Position numbers and translations under genes: made by a program
Source of the DNA: JBHHYR01 sp046757585
GTDB lineage: Bacteria > Desulfobacterota > Binatia > HRBIN30
Reading direction: 5' to 3'
Assembly: GCA_046757585.1 (NCBI GenBank)
Contig: JBHHYR010000089.1
Coordinates: 1-14,653 of the forward strand
DNA length: 14,653 nt
Shown here: positions 7,097 to 13,346 of the stretch, one piece after another
Layout of the letters: each line of letters begins with the position of its first letter
How positions within the stretch are numbered: the first letter of the stretch is position 1
The notes under the pieces: generated by a model
What the model was told of the DNA's origin: nothing
What the model saw: only the letters and a program-made list of their open reading frames with translations
The model's database searches: none

Positions 7097-7612
7097 GTGG
7101 CCGCGCAACGAATCATCGCTCTGGGGCAACTGGTGGGCGTACACGGCACGCGGGGTGAGCTACGCCTGCGTCCTTTCAACCCGGACTCCACCACCCTGAG
7201 CCGCAGTACCATGGTGGTACTCCGCCACGGCCACCACCAGCAGCAGCGGCAGGTCCTGGCGCTGCGACCACACAAACAGGGGCTCTTGCTCACCCTTGCA
7301 GGCTGTGAGTCCAGGACGGCGGCACAGGCATTGGTCGGTCACGAGGTGTGTATCCCCGAGAAGGACTTACCGCCCACCGGTCCCAACGAAGTTTACCATT
7401 ATCAACTCCTCGGGATGACTGTCGTCACAACCGCGGGAACCGAGCTCGGTAGTGTCGCCGGCGTCCTGGTCACCGGCAGCAACGACGTGTGTGTCGTCCG
7501 TGCTCACGGGCACGAACAGCTGATCCCCCTCATCGCCGATGTCGTGAAGCAGGTGGACCGTGAACAGCGGCGGCTCGTCATCGACCCGCTCCCCGGGCTG
7601 CTCGAGCACTAA
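7097..7612 (+). CDS. rimM: 16S rRNA processing / 30S maturation factor RimM
   Basis: The 171-residue protein has an N-terminal RimM domain (IALGQLVGVHGTRGELRLRP) and a C-terminal PRC-barrel (from about 96: EVYHYQLLGMTVVT, ELGSVAGVLVTGSNDVCVV, LIPLIADVVKQVD, RLVIDPLPGLLE). RimM helps assemble the 30S head and binds S19. The start is GTG 7097, preceded by GAGGGGG (7082-7088) at 8 bases; the longer open frame upstream (from 6911) overlaps khpA and is not protein-like. Its TAA shares one base with the ATG of trmD (TAATG at 7610-7614). Confidence 0.95.
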   Translation: MAAQRIIALGQLVGVHGTRGELRLRPFNPDSTTLSRSTMVVLRHGHHQQQRQVLALRPHKQGLLLTLAGCESRTAAQALVGHEVCIPEKDLPPTGPNEVYHYQLLGMTVVTTAGTELGSVAGVLVTGSNDVCVVRAHGHEQLIPLIADVVKQVDREQRRLVIDPLPGLLEH

Positions 7613-8346
7613 TGCGCTTCCACATTCTCACGCTATTTCCGGAGCTGTTTTCCTCGGTCCTATCCAGCACGATGCTGCAGAAGGCGCAGGAGCGGGGCAT
7701 GGTCCGCTTCGAGCTCCACAACATCCGTGACTACGCCGGCGACAAGCACCGCGTCACCGACGATGCGCCCTACGGGGGTGGGGACGGCATGGTCATGAAA
7801 CCGGAGCCAGTGGTCGCCGCGCTGGAATCGGTCGGCACAGCGCCGGCCCGGCCGTGGCGGGTTCTCTTGTCACCTCAAGGGCGTCCGTTCACGCAGACGC
7901 GGGCGGCCGCCCTGGCGCAGCTGAACGAGATCACGCTGGTGTGCGGTCGCTACGAAGGCGTGGATGAGCGTGTGCGCGCATTCGTCGATGAGGAGCTGTC
8001 CGTGGGTGACTTCGTCCTGTCCGGGGGCGAGGTGGCCGCGCTCGTGATTGTTGACGCTGTGAGTCGCCTCGTGCCCGGGGTGCTGGGCGGCGAGCATTCG
8101 GCCTGCGTGGAATCGTTTAGCGACGGCCTGCTCGAATACCCCCAGTACACGCGACCGCCAGAATTTCGCGGGATGCGAGTTCCGGAGGTCCTTCGCTCCG
8201 GTGATCACCGGGCGATTGCACGCTGGCGGCGCGAGCAAGCGCTGCGGCGCACCCTTGAACGACGTCCCGACCTGCTGTCCCGCGTCACCCTTTCCCCCGA
8301 GGACCGTGCGTTTCTGGCAACCGTGCCCAGTCACCGCGATGGCTGA
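7612..8346 (+). CDS. trmD: tRNA (guanine-N1)-methyltransferase TrmD
   Basis: This 244-residue SPOUT enzyme makes m1G37 in tRNAs that read CNN/GGN-type codons, preventing +1 frameshifts. Diagnostic motifs are FHILTLFPELF at the N-terminus, DDAPYGGGDGMVMKPEP (50-66), LLSPQGRPFTQ, VCGRYEGVDERV (110-121), the knot GDFVLSGGEVAALVIVDAVS (132-151), RLVPGVLG and YPQYTRPPEFRG. The length is normal. The start overlaps the rimM stop by one base, and its end overlaps the next gene by eight. Confidence 0.98.
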   Translation: MRFHILTLFPELFSSVLSSTMLQKAQERGMVRFELHNIRDYAGDKHRVTDDAPYGGGDGMVMKPEPVVAALESVGTAPARPWRVLLSPQGRPFTQTRAAALAQLNEITLVCGRYEGVDERVRAFVDEELSVGDFVLSGGEVAALVIVDAVSRLVPGVLGGEHSACVESFSDGLLEYPQYTRPPEFRGMRVPEVLRSGDHRAIARWRREQALRRTLERRPDLLSRVTLSPEDRAFLATVPSHRDG

Positions 8347-8899
8347 TCTGTACGTCGTGCTCTTGCATTATCCCGTGCTCGACAAGAATGGCCAGGTCGT
8401 CACCACCGCAATTACCAACATGGACATCCACGACATCGCTCGCTCCGCGTATACGTACGGCGTGCGCCGGTTCTATGTCGCCACCCCCGTCAAGGCGCTG
8501 CGGGTTCTGGCCGCGCGGATCATCGCGCACTGGGAGACGGGGTACGGGAGCACGTACAATCCCACCCGCAAGGACGCGTTGAGTGTGGTGAGCCTGGAGC
8601 ACGACCTCGACAGTACCGTGTTGTCGCTCGAACGAGACACGGGGAGGCGGCCGCGGCTCGTCCTGACGTCCGCCCGGGGTGGACCTCACCGCACGAGCTT
8701 CGCTGCCCTGCGGTCCCAGCTGGAGGCCACGGTGGAGCCGCATCTGATCGTGCTGGGAACAGGCTGGGGGCTGGCACCCGCAGTGACCGAACGCGCCGAT
8801 GTCACCCTCGAACCCGTGTGCGGGCCGACCAGCTATAACCACCTATCGGTCCGCTCGGCGGCAGCCATCGTCCTTGACCGGCTGCGAGGCGCACGCTAA
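8339..8899 (+). CDS. SPOUT-type RNA methyltransferase of the TrmD neighbourhood (Methyltrn_RNA_4-like)
   Basis: The 186-residue protein begins ADLYVVLLHYPVLDKNGQVV and contains TNMDIHDIARSAYTYGVRRF (27-46), ATPV, LVLTSARGG, a knot-like cofactor segment LIVLGTGWGLAPAV (136-149) and SYNHLSVRSAAAIVLDRL (165-182). This pattern fits the family seen between trmD and rplS in Thermotoga, Aquificae and many deltaproteobacteria, described as a SAM-dependent SPOUT RNA methyltransferase. The target RNA is not known to me. ATG 8339 lies inside trmD, an 8-base overlap in a different frame; the longer frame upstream (from 8201) is only overlap with trmD. Two SPOUT enzymes in tandem suggest related RNA substrates, but that is inference. 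Confidence 0.85.
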   Translation: MADLYVVLLHYPVLDKNGQVVTTAITNMDIHDIARSAYTYGVRRFYVATPVKALRVLAARIIAHWETGYGSTYNPTRKDALSVVSLEHDLDSTVLSLERDTGRRPRLVLTSARGGPHRTSFAALRSQLEATVEPHLIVLGTGWGLAPAVTERADVTLEPVCGPTSYNHLSVRSAAAIVLDRLRGAR

Positions 8900-8900
8900 A

Positions 8901-8920
8901 AGGCTCCTCTCCGAGAGCCT
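8901..8920 (+). promoter_or_regulatory. rplS: Stem-loop between the methyltransferase stop and the rplS ribosome binding site
   Basis: AGGCTC (8901-8906) pairs perfectly with GAGCCT (8915-8920) around an 8-base loop. It starts one base after the upstream TAA and ends 7 bases before the GGAGGTG of rplS. It lacks a T run, so it looks more like an mRNA processing or L19 translational-control element than a terminator. Confidence 0.35.
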
Positions 8921-8927
8921 GCTGTGG

Positions 8928-8934
8928 GGAGGTG
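8928..8934 (+). promoter_or_regulatory. rplS: Near-perfect ribosome binding site of rplS
   Basis: GGAGGTG lies 5 bases before ATG 8940. It is the strongest Shine-Dalgarno in the operon, as expected for a highly expressed ribosomal protein placed after low-abundance modification enzymes. Confidence 0.8.
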
Positions 8935-8939
8935 GGAGC

Positions 8940-9287
8940 ATGAACCCGATCGACACCATCGAACGCGAACAGTTGCGATCCGACATTCCGGCCTTCAAGG
9001 CCGGGGACACGGTGCGCGTGCACGTCAAGGTCGTCGAGGGCGAAAAGGAGCGCATCCAGGTGTTCGAAGGTGTCGTTTTGCGCAAGAGCGGTGGCGCGAA
9101 CCGCGAAACCTTTACCGTCCGCAAGACGTCCTACGGTGTAGGGGTCGAACGCACTTTTCCCCTCCACTCCACTCGCCTCGGCAAGATTCAGGTCGTCACC
9201 CGCGGTCGCGTGCGCCGCGCCAAGCTCTACTACTTGCGCAAGCTCGCCGGCAAGGCCGCGCGCATCGAAGAAGAAGTGACGCGCTGA
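8940..9287 (+). CDS. rplS: 50S ribosomal protein L19
   Basis: The 115-residue protein matches bacterial L19 throughout: FKAGDTVRVHVKVVEGEKER (19-38), QVFEGVVLRKSGGANRETFT, the KTSYGVGVERTFPLHS motif and VTRGRVRRAKLYYLRKLAGK near the C-terminus. L19 sits at the 30S-50S interface. It closes the operon. The rnhB gene often found next in related genomes is not present; convergent minus-strand genes start 87 bases later. The start is set by GGAGGTG at 8928-8934. Confidence 0.98.
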   Translation: MNPIDTIEREQLRSDIPAFKAGDTVRVHVKVVEGEKERIQVFEGVVLRKSGGANRETFTVRKTSYGVGVERTFPLHSTRLGKIQVVTRGRVRRAKLYYLRKLAGKAARIEEEVTR

Positions 9288-9340
9288 GGGCCGAGCTGGT
9301 TCCGTGACGCTCGCGTTGCGGACCTGATCGGAGCCCTCGC

Positions 9341-9370
9341 TGCACCCGGCGCCGCCCAGCGGCGTCTGCA
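9341..9370. terminator. Hairpin between convergent rplS and acyltransferase genes
   Basis: GGCGCCG (9348-9354) pairs with CGGCGTC (9360-9366; one G-T wobble) around CCCAG, and the flanking TGCA at 9341-9344 and 9367-9370 can extend the stem past a CCC bulge. Its place in the convergent gap suits a bidirectional terminator, but neither strand has a T run. Confidence 0.4.
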
Positions 9371-9373
9371 CCG

Positions 9374-10195
9374 TCAAAAGATGGATTCCCGCTCCGCCAG
9401 TAGCTGGTGGGTCATAGCCTGCACGCGCCGACGTACGCGTTCCGCGAGGCCGCGGATGGTCTTCGGTTGTGGTCTGCGTGGCAGGCGCTGGCTGTCGTAG
9501 AACCGAATCGGTGCGCCGAACCGGATGTGCCACTTCGTGGGGAGGGGGATCATGCCGAGTGGCCCCAAGATCGGAAACAGTGGTGTCACCGGTACGTACG
9601 GCACTTGCAGCAAATCCTTCAACGGGCCGAGGCGCTGCCACTTGCCGATCACCGGATAAATTTCTTCCGCGCCGACCACCGCAACGGGAATAATCGGCAC
9701 GCGCAGCAGCAGACTCAGCCGCACGAAACCGCTGTGAAACGTCTGCAGCCGGTAGCTCTCCCAAATCCCTTTGGCGACCCCGGCGACGCCCTCCGGGAAG
9801 ATGCCCACCAGTGCCCCCGCTTCGAGCAGCTCCCGAGCATTCTGGAACGACGCCACTCGCGAGCCGAGGCGGTTGTAGAACTCCCCCACGAGGGGCATGG
9901 CAGCCACGAACCGGTCGTACAAGAAGCGCACCAGCCGGTGCTGCGGATGTTCGAGATCGATAGCGGTGCCGATCATCACCGCATCGAAGGGGATGCCGCC
10001 CGAGTGGTTGCTGACGAGCAGCGCGGCCCCGGACCCCGGCACGTTCTCGAGCCCATCGGTCTGGACCCGCCAGTAGCGACGATAGAAGAATTCGGCGATC
10101 GGGCGGACGCGGGCGTGAAAGGCAGGATTGTACCCGACCGGCTCGGAGTGCCGGTGAGCAGAAACGGAATCGCTGGTGGTGCCGCGCACCTGCAT
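9374..10195 (-). CDS. Lysophospholipid/diacylglycerol-type acyltransferase (PlsC/MGAT-like)
   Basis: This 273-residue LPLAT-superfamily enzyme has the acyltransferase block SNHSGGIPFDAVM (62-74), with the catalytic pair H64 and D71. The spacing is HX6D rather than the HX4D of classical PlsC, as in the MGAT/DGAT-like branch. It also has a second block FVAAMPLVGEFYNRLGSRVA, the substrate motif GIFPEGVAG (131-139) and FVRLSLLLRVPIIPVAVVGAEE (157-178). It would transfer an acyl group from acyl-CoA or acyl-ACP to a glycerolipid or other alcohol, probably at the inner membrane face; the acceptor is unknown. No signal peptide or clear transmembrane helix is seen. It is the last gene of the minus-strand cluster, 30 bases after the MaoC pair. 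Confidence 0.85.
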   Translation of the reverse strand: MQVRGTTSDSVSAHRHSEPVGYNPAFHARVRPIAEFFYRRYWRVQTDGLENVPGSGAALLVSNHSGGIPFDAVMIGTAIDLEHPQHRLVRFLYDRFVAAMPLVGEFYNRLGSRVASFQNARELLEAGALVGIFPEGVAGVAKGIWESYRLQTFHSGFVRLSLLLRVPIIPVAVVGAEEIYPVIGKWQRLGPLKDLLQVPYVPVTPLFPILGPLGMIPLPTKWHIRFGAPIRFYDSQRLPRRPQPKTIRGLAERVRRRVQAMTHQLLAERESIF

Positions 10196-10225
10196 CCTCG
10201 CGCGCGCCTGGCCTGCGAGGGTTGC

Positions 10226-10651
10226 CTAGGGGAGCCCTACTTCGGCGGTCCCGGTAACCCAGCGGTCGCCTTCGTCGCTTTCCAGCACCAGATCGCACTC
10301 GATGAGGTCCCCGCGATCGGTGCAGTGTTTCTCCGTCACCACGCCGCGCACCACGAGCGGGCGCCCGGGCCGCACGAGACTGCGGAAGGTGGCACTGAGC
10401 CGTTTGAGCGCTGCACCGGGAAAGGCCTGGGCAATCAGGCGCGAGAACAAGGCCATGCTCAGATTTCCGGGCACGATCTGCCCAGGCAAACCCTCCTCAC
10501 GCGCTTCCTCGTCGCCCATGAAACGACCGCCAGGCATGCGTGCGATACGGGCATACCGGCGGACTTGCTCGCCGCTCAGCGTCAGGCCCAGTGGGCCGAA
10601 CTCGTGGCCCACATCCACGTCCGTGAAGTGCAACGGCTCGGTCACGGTCAC
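10226..10651 (-). CDS. MaoC/HadB-like hot-dog protein lacking the hydratase dyad
   Basis: The 141-residue single hot-dog domain aligns without gaps to HadB/MaoC hydratases over about 30-70. It keeps the helix-capping IVPGNLSMALFSRL, where active enzymes have I(A/V)HGMLTM. The catalytic Asp and His of the usual D-x4-H motif (as in GDLNPIH) are Met39 and Phe44 (RMPGGRF). The chemistry of R-specific enoyl-CoA hydratases or dehydratases is therefore not expected. The start is GTG 10651, abutting the stop of the neighbouring MaoC-N gene (TAG then GTG with no gap); a second in-frame GTG lies at 10645. The tight linkage suggests a heteromer with that protein, as in HadA-HadB and ChsH1-ChsH2 (known of those families, inferred here). 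Confidence 0.8.
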   Translation of the reverse strand: MTVTEPLHFTDVDVGHEFGPLGLTLSGEQVRRYARIARMPGGRFMGDEEAREEGLPGQIVPGNLSMALFSRLIAQAFPGAALKRLSATFRSLVRPGRPLVVRGVVTEKHCTDRGDLIECDLVLESDEGDRWVTGTAEVGLP

Positions 10652-11074
10652 CTACCGAAACATCATTTTTTGATCGATCACGGCCGCCTGCTCGTCCCGC
10701 TGATTGGTCACCACGGTGCGGAGCACGATAAACGCCATATTGCCCGTACGGCCGGTTTTTTCATAGATGTCGTGCACGGTGCTCACGACGGTCAAGACAT
10801 CGCCGGCGCGGATTGGGACGCCGAACTCGATATCCTTGCCTGCGTCGAAGACGGACCGGCCGATCTTGGGCAAGTTGGCGGGCATGAAGCGCCGCCCGCG
10901 CAGCCGGACGACGAAGGTCGGCGGCGCGCCCACGTCTGCCGCCCCATCAGCCGCGGGCAACGTCGGCTCCCCCGATGCTGCAGCGTACTCGAGAATCTCC
11001 TCCTGTTTCACCGGGTCGAGCACGGTGCGATCGAACTCGGTGCCGATGATGGACCGATCAAACTCCATGGCCAT
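10652..11074 (-). CDS. MaoC N-terminal-like (HadA-like) hot-dog protein
   Basis: The 140-residue protein resembles the FAS1/HadA-type MaoC N-terminal domain: IGTEFDRTVLDPVKQEEILEY near the start and the APPTF segment (50-54) that in HadA follows the substrate loop, then RFMPANLPKIGRSVFDAG and RAGDVLTVVSTV. The loop between the first helix and APPTF (SGEPTLPAADGAADVG) is short and has no His, as in non-catalytic HadA-type subunits. It probably shapes the acyl pocket in a heteromer with the adjacent protein. Its start overlaps the PHP gene stop (TGATG at 11076-11072); ATG 11068 is a close alternative. Confidence 0.78.
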   Translation of the reverse strand: MAMEFDRSIIGTEFDRTVLDPVKQEEILEYAAASGEPTLPAADGAADVGAPPTFVVRLRGRRFMPANLPKIGRSVFDAGKDIEFGVPIRAGDVLTVVSTVHDIYEKTGRTGNMAFIVLRTVVTNQRDEQAAVIDQKMMFR

Positions 11075-11727
11075 CAGGAACCTTTCCGCAGGCGGCCGCG
11101 AAAGTCGACGGGCCGGTAGTCGCCTTGGTACAGCGCCTGCACCAGCTCTTCGACGGTCCGAATCTCGCGATCGAACTCGGTCGCGCAGGTCCCAATGAAG
11201 CTGACCAGATGCGAGTCGCTGCCGCCGAAGGCGTGGTAGCCGTAACGATCGATCACCTGTTGGACCCGTTCATTCTCGCCACGCCGGCTCCCGCCGTTCA
11301 GCGCTTCCACCGCCACCACGCCCTCGATCGGCGGCTTCGTTTCATAGTGCTCGCACAGGCCGATGGTCGGCCGTCCCGGGTGGCAGGGCACGGCGATCCC
11401 GCCCATCTGCCGCACCGCCGGGATCAGCTCTTGTGCCCGAAGATGCACGTCGGTGAAGTCGAAACGCCGGGTGATGCCGTCATTGACGCCGTAGACCAGG
11501 ACGTGGCCGTAATCGGTTTCGACTTCGGCGCCGCGGAGAATCAGCAGGCCGTATTGGTCTTCGAACCGGCGGTGATCCACGTGCGGATTCCATTGGCGGT
11601 GCTCGGTCAGCACGAACCCGTCGATGGGCAGAACGTCACGCTTGCGCACGAGCCACTTCAGATAGGTCTCGACCGGGGCGCGGCTGTCTTCGGAAGCATC
11701 GGAATGGGTATGGAGGTCTAAAATCAT
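11074..11727 (-). CDS. PHP-domain metal-dependent phosphoesterase
   Basis: The 217-residue protein carries the full set of PHP motifs: DLHTHSDAS (H6, H8), LTEH (H43), RGAEVE (E68), VPCHPGRP (H116) and GGSDSH (D171, H173). These residues bind two or three metal ions in the active site. Relatives hydrolyse nucleotides, oligonucleotides, 3',5'-bisphosphates or phosphate monoesters, and the substrate here cannot be told. ATG 11727 has no evident ribosome binding site; 40 bases separate it from the DUF35 gene stop, with a small GGGCG/CGCCC hairpin (11742-11754). Its position within acyl-CoA genes is unusual; a role on a phosphorylated lipid or CoA-derived product is possible but is inference. Confidence 0.88.
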   Translation of the reverse strand: MILDLHTHSDASEDSRAPVETYLKWLVRKRDVLPIDGFVLTEHRQWNPHVDHRRFEDQYGLLILRGAEVETDYGHVLVYGVNDGITRRFDFTDVHLRAQELIPAVRQMGGIAVPCHPGRPTIGLCEHYETKPPIEGVVAVEALNGGSRRGENERVQQVIDRYGYHAFGGSDSHLVSFIGTCATEFDREIRTVEELVQALYQGDYRPVDFRGRLRKGS

Positions 11728-11767
11728 TTGGCACGACCACGGGGCGCAGCGCCCATGCGCCTCGCTG

Positions 11768-12190
11768 TCAGCGTGGCACCGGTTTGAACTTCGGCAGCGT
11801 CACCTCGGCCGTGACGTCATCAAACGTCACGGTCACCGGCATGCCGATCCGCACATCTTCCGGCGCACAGCCGACGATGTTGGTCAGCAAGCGCACCCCT
11901 TCTTCCAGCTCGACGTACGCCATGACGTACGGCAGGTCATCACGAAAACCTGCGGCCTGGTTCTGATAGGTCACGGTATACGTGTACACCGTACCCCGCC
12001 CGCAGGAAAGCACCCATGTCGTGTCACTCGACAGGCAGGCCGGGCACAGTGCGCGCGGGTAGTAACGCACCGTCTGGCAGGTGCGGCATTGCTGGACATA
12101 CAGCTCGTGGCGCCCGCAGGCCTCCCAGAAGCCCTTCGACTCCTCATCGATCCGCGGCAGAGGCTTCCTGTATTCGCGCTCGTGCGCCAT
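11768..12190 (-). CDS. DUF35 Zn-ribbon/OB-fold acyl-CoA-associated protein
   Basis: The 140-residue protein has an N-terminal helical lead, a four-cysteine zinc ribbon (C35, C38, C49, C52 in QQCRTCQ and ALCPACL) and a C-terminal OB fold (GTVYTYTVTYQNQ to KFKPVPR). DUF35 proteins are encoded next to thiolase-like proteins and act as obligate partners, for example the DUF35 domain of ChsH2 with Ltp2, or in acetoacetyl-CoA thiolase/HMG-CoA synthase complexes of archaea. Here the gene starts one base after the thiolase-like gene's stop, with a GGGGGTG site inside that gene's 3' end, so co-translation and complex formation are likely. Confidence 0.9.
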   Translation of the reverse strand: MAHEREYRKPLPRIDEESKGFWEACGRHELYVQQCRTCQTVRYYPRALCPACLSSDTTWVLSCGRGTVYTYTVTYQNQAAGFRDDLPYVMAYVELEEGVRLLTNIVGCAPEDVRIGMPVTVTFDDVTAEVTLPKFKPVPR

Positions 12191-12191
12191 G

Positions 12192-13343
12192 TCACCCCCG
12201 GCCCAGGATCAGGGTCACACCGCTGTGCCGCAACCCCAGGGTTCCACCCGTCCCGTGGCACAGGGCGGTCTGGCAATCCGTCACCTGACGCGGGCCGCCT
12301 TCCCCGCGCAGTTGTCTGGTGGCCTCGATCACCAGGAAGATGCCACGCATACCGGGGTGGTTGGACGACAGGCCGCCCCCGTCCGTGTTGATCGGCAGCG
12401 TCCCGCCCAGGCCGATTCGTCCGTCCTGCACGAACGCGCCTCCCTCGCCTTTCTTGCAGAAGCCCAGGTTCTCGAGTGTTTCCAGCACGGTGATGGTAAA
12501 CGAATCATAGAGCATGCACAGATCGATGTCTGCGTGCGTCACGCCGGCCATCGCCATGGCGCGCGGTCCAGACTGCCGTGCCGCCATCTCGGTGAGATCG
12601 CGCTTGCCCATGCTGGTGTGACAGCACGCCTCGGACCCGCCGAGGACGTACACGGGGCGTTGCCTCAAATCACGCGCGCGTGCCGCGCTGGTCACCACCA
12701 GTGCGCCACCGCCATCGGTGATGATGCAGCAATCGAGCAGGTGGAGTGGTGAGGAGACGATCCGCGATGCGAGGACGTCGTCCACGGTAATCGGGTCGCG
12801 GAACTTGGCGGCAGGGTTCAGCGCCGCGTGGCGGCGCGTGGTCACGGCGATCGCGGCGAGCTGCTCCGCGGTGGTACCGAACTCATGCATGTGTCGCTGC
12901 GCCACCAGGGCGTACGAACCGACCACGGTCGGGCCGAACGGGGCCTCGAAATAATCCGGCGGATCGCCGGCGAAGCCGCCGCGGGTCCCCACGGCAAACC
13001 GTTCCGACGACGCCGTGCTGCCGTAAGTGATCAGGGCCACCTCGCACAATCCACTGGTAATCGCCGCCGCCGCATGGGTGACGTGGGCCACGAACGATGC
13101 CCCGCCAATGGAGGTCGAGTCGAGATACCGTGGCTGCAGGTTGAGGTGTTCGGCCATCGACAGCACGCCGATCGGGCCGACGCCCGAGGTGAGGTACCCA
13201 TCGACGTCGGCGATCGACAGGCCTGCGTCCTCGAGGGCGCCGCGGGCACTCTCGGCGTGGATCTGAAACATGGTCTTGTCCGGCGCCCAACGCGTGGGGT
13301 GTTCGTAGGCGCCAGCGATCACTGCTTGACGGTTGAACCCCAT
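12192..13343 (-). CDS. Thiolase-like protein (SCP-x/Ltp-type) without nucleophilic cysteine
   Basis: The 383-residue thiolase-fold protein of the lipid-transfer/SCP-x branch contains AGLSIADVDGYLTSG, STSIGGASFVAHVTHAA (76-92), LLDCCIITDGGGALVVTS (202-219), LYDSFTITVLETLENLGFC (278-296), GGTLPINTDGGGLSSNHPGM (313-332) and LCHGTGGTLG (361-370). The position where thiolases carry the acylated Cys is within IGGAS (79-83), with no cysteine. H329 (NHPG) and Y279 (LYDSF) are present; a Tyr in the same YD.F context is proposed as an acid/base in Ltp2 aldolases. The DUF35 gene follows at one base. It may be an aldolase-like C-C lyase or other condensing-type partner rather than a true thiolase; the substrate is unknown. 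The start is ATG 13343, with a hydrolase 3 bases upstream. Confidence 0.88.
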   Translation of the reverse strand: MGFNRQAVIAGAYEHPTRWAPDKTMFQIHAESARGALEDAGLSIADVDGYLTSGVGPIGVLSMAEHLNLQPRYLDSTSIGGASFVAHVTHAAAAITSGLCEVALITYGSTASSERFAVGTRGGFAGDPPDYFEAPFGPTVVGSYALVAQRHMHEFGTTAEQLAAIAVTTRRHAALNPAAKFRDPITVDDVLASRIVSSPLHLLDCCIITDGGGALVVTSAARARDLRQRPVYVLGGSEACCHTSMGKRDLTEMAARQSGPRAMAMAGVTHADIDLCMLYDSFTITVLETLENLGFCKKGEGGAFVQDGRIGLGGTLPINTDGGGLSSNHPGMRGIFLVIEATRQLRGEGGPRQVTDCQTALCHGTGGTLGLRHSGVTLILGRG

Positions 13344-13346
13344 GGG

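Noticed and set aside
8802..10298. Minus-strand 498-codon open frame
   Set aside because: It covers the convergent rplS and acyltransferase genes in the wrong frames; its composition is Arg/Gly/Pro-rich and contains no family motif.
9407..11119. Plus-strand 570-codon open frame
   Set aside because: It runs antisense across the acyltransferase and MaoC genes, is rich in His, Arg, Gly and Pro with no domain motif, and reflects high-GC codon bias.
11742..11754. Short GGGCG-CAG-CGCCC hairpin before the PHP gene, similar to the one at 4984-4998
   Set aside because: A five-pair GC stem is expected by chance in DNA this GC-rich, and there is no T run; two copies are too few to call a repeat family.
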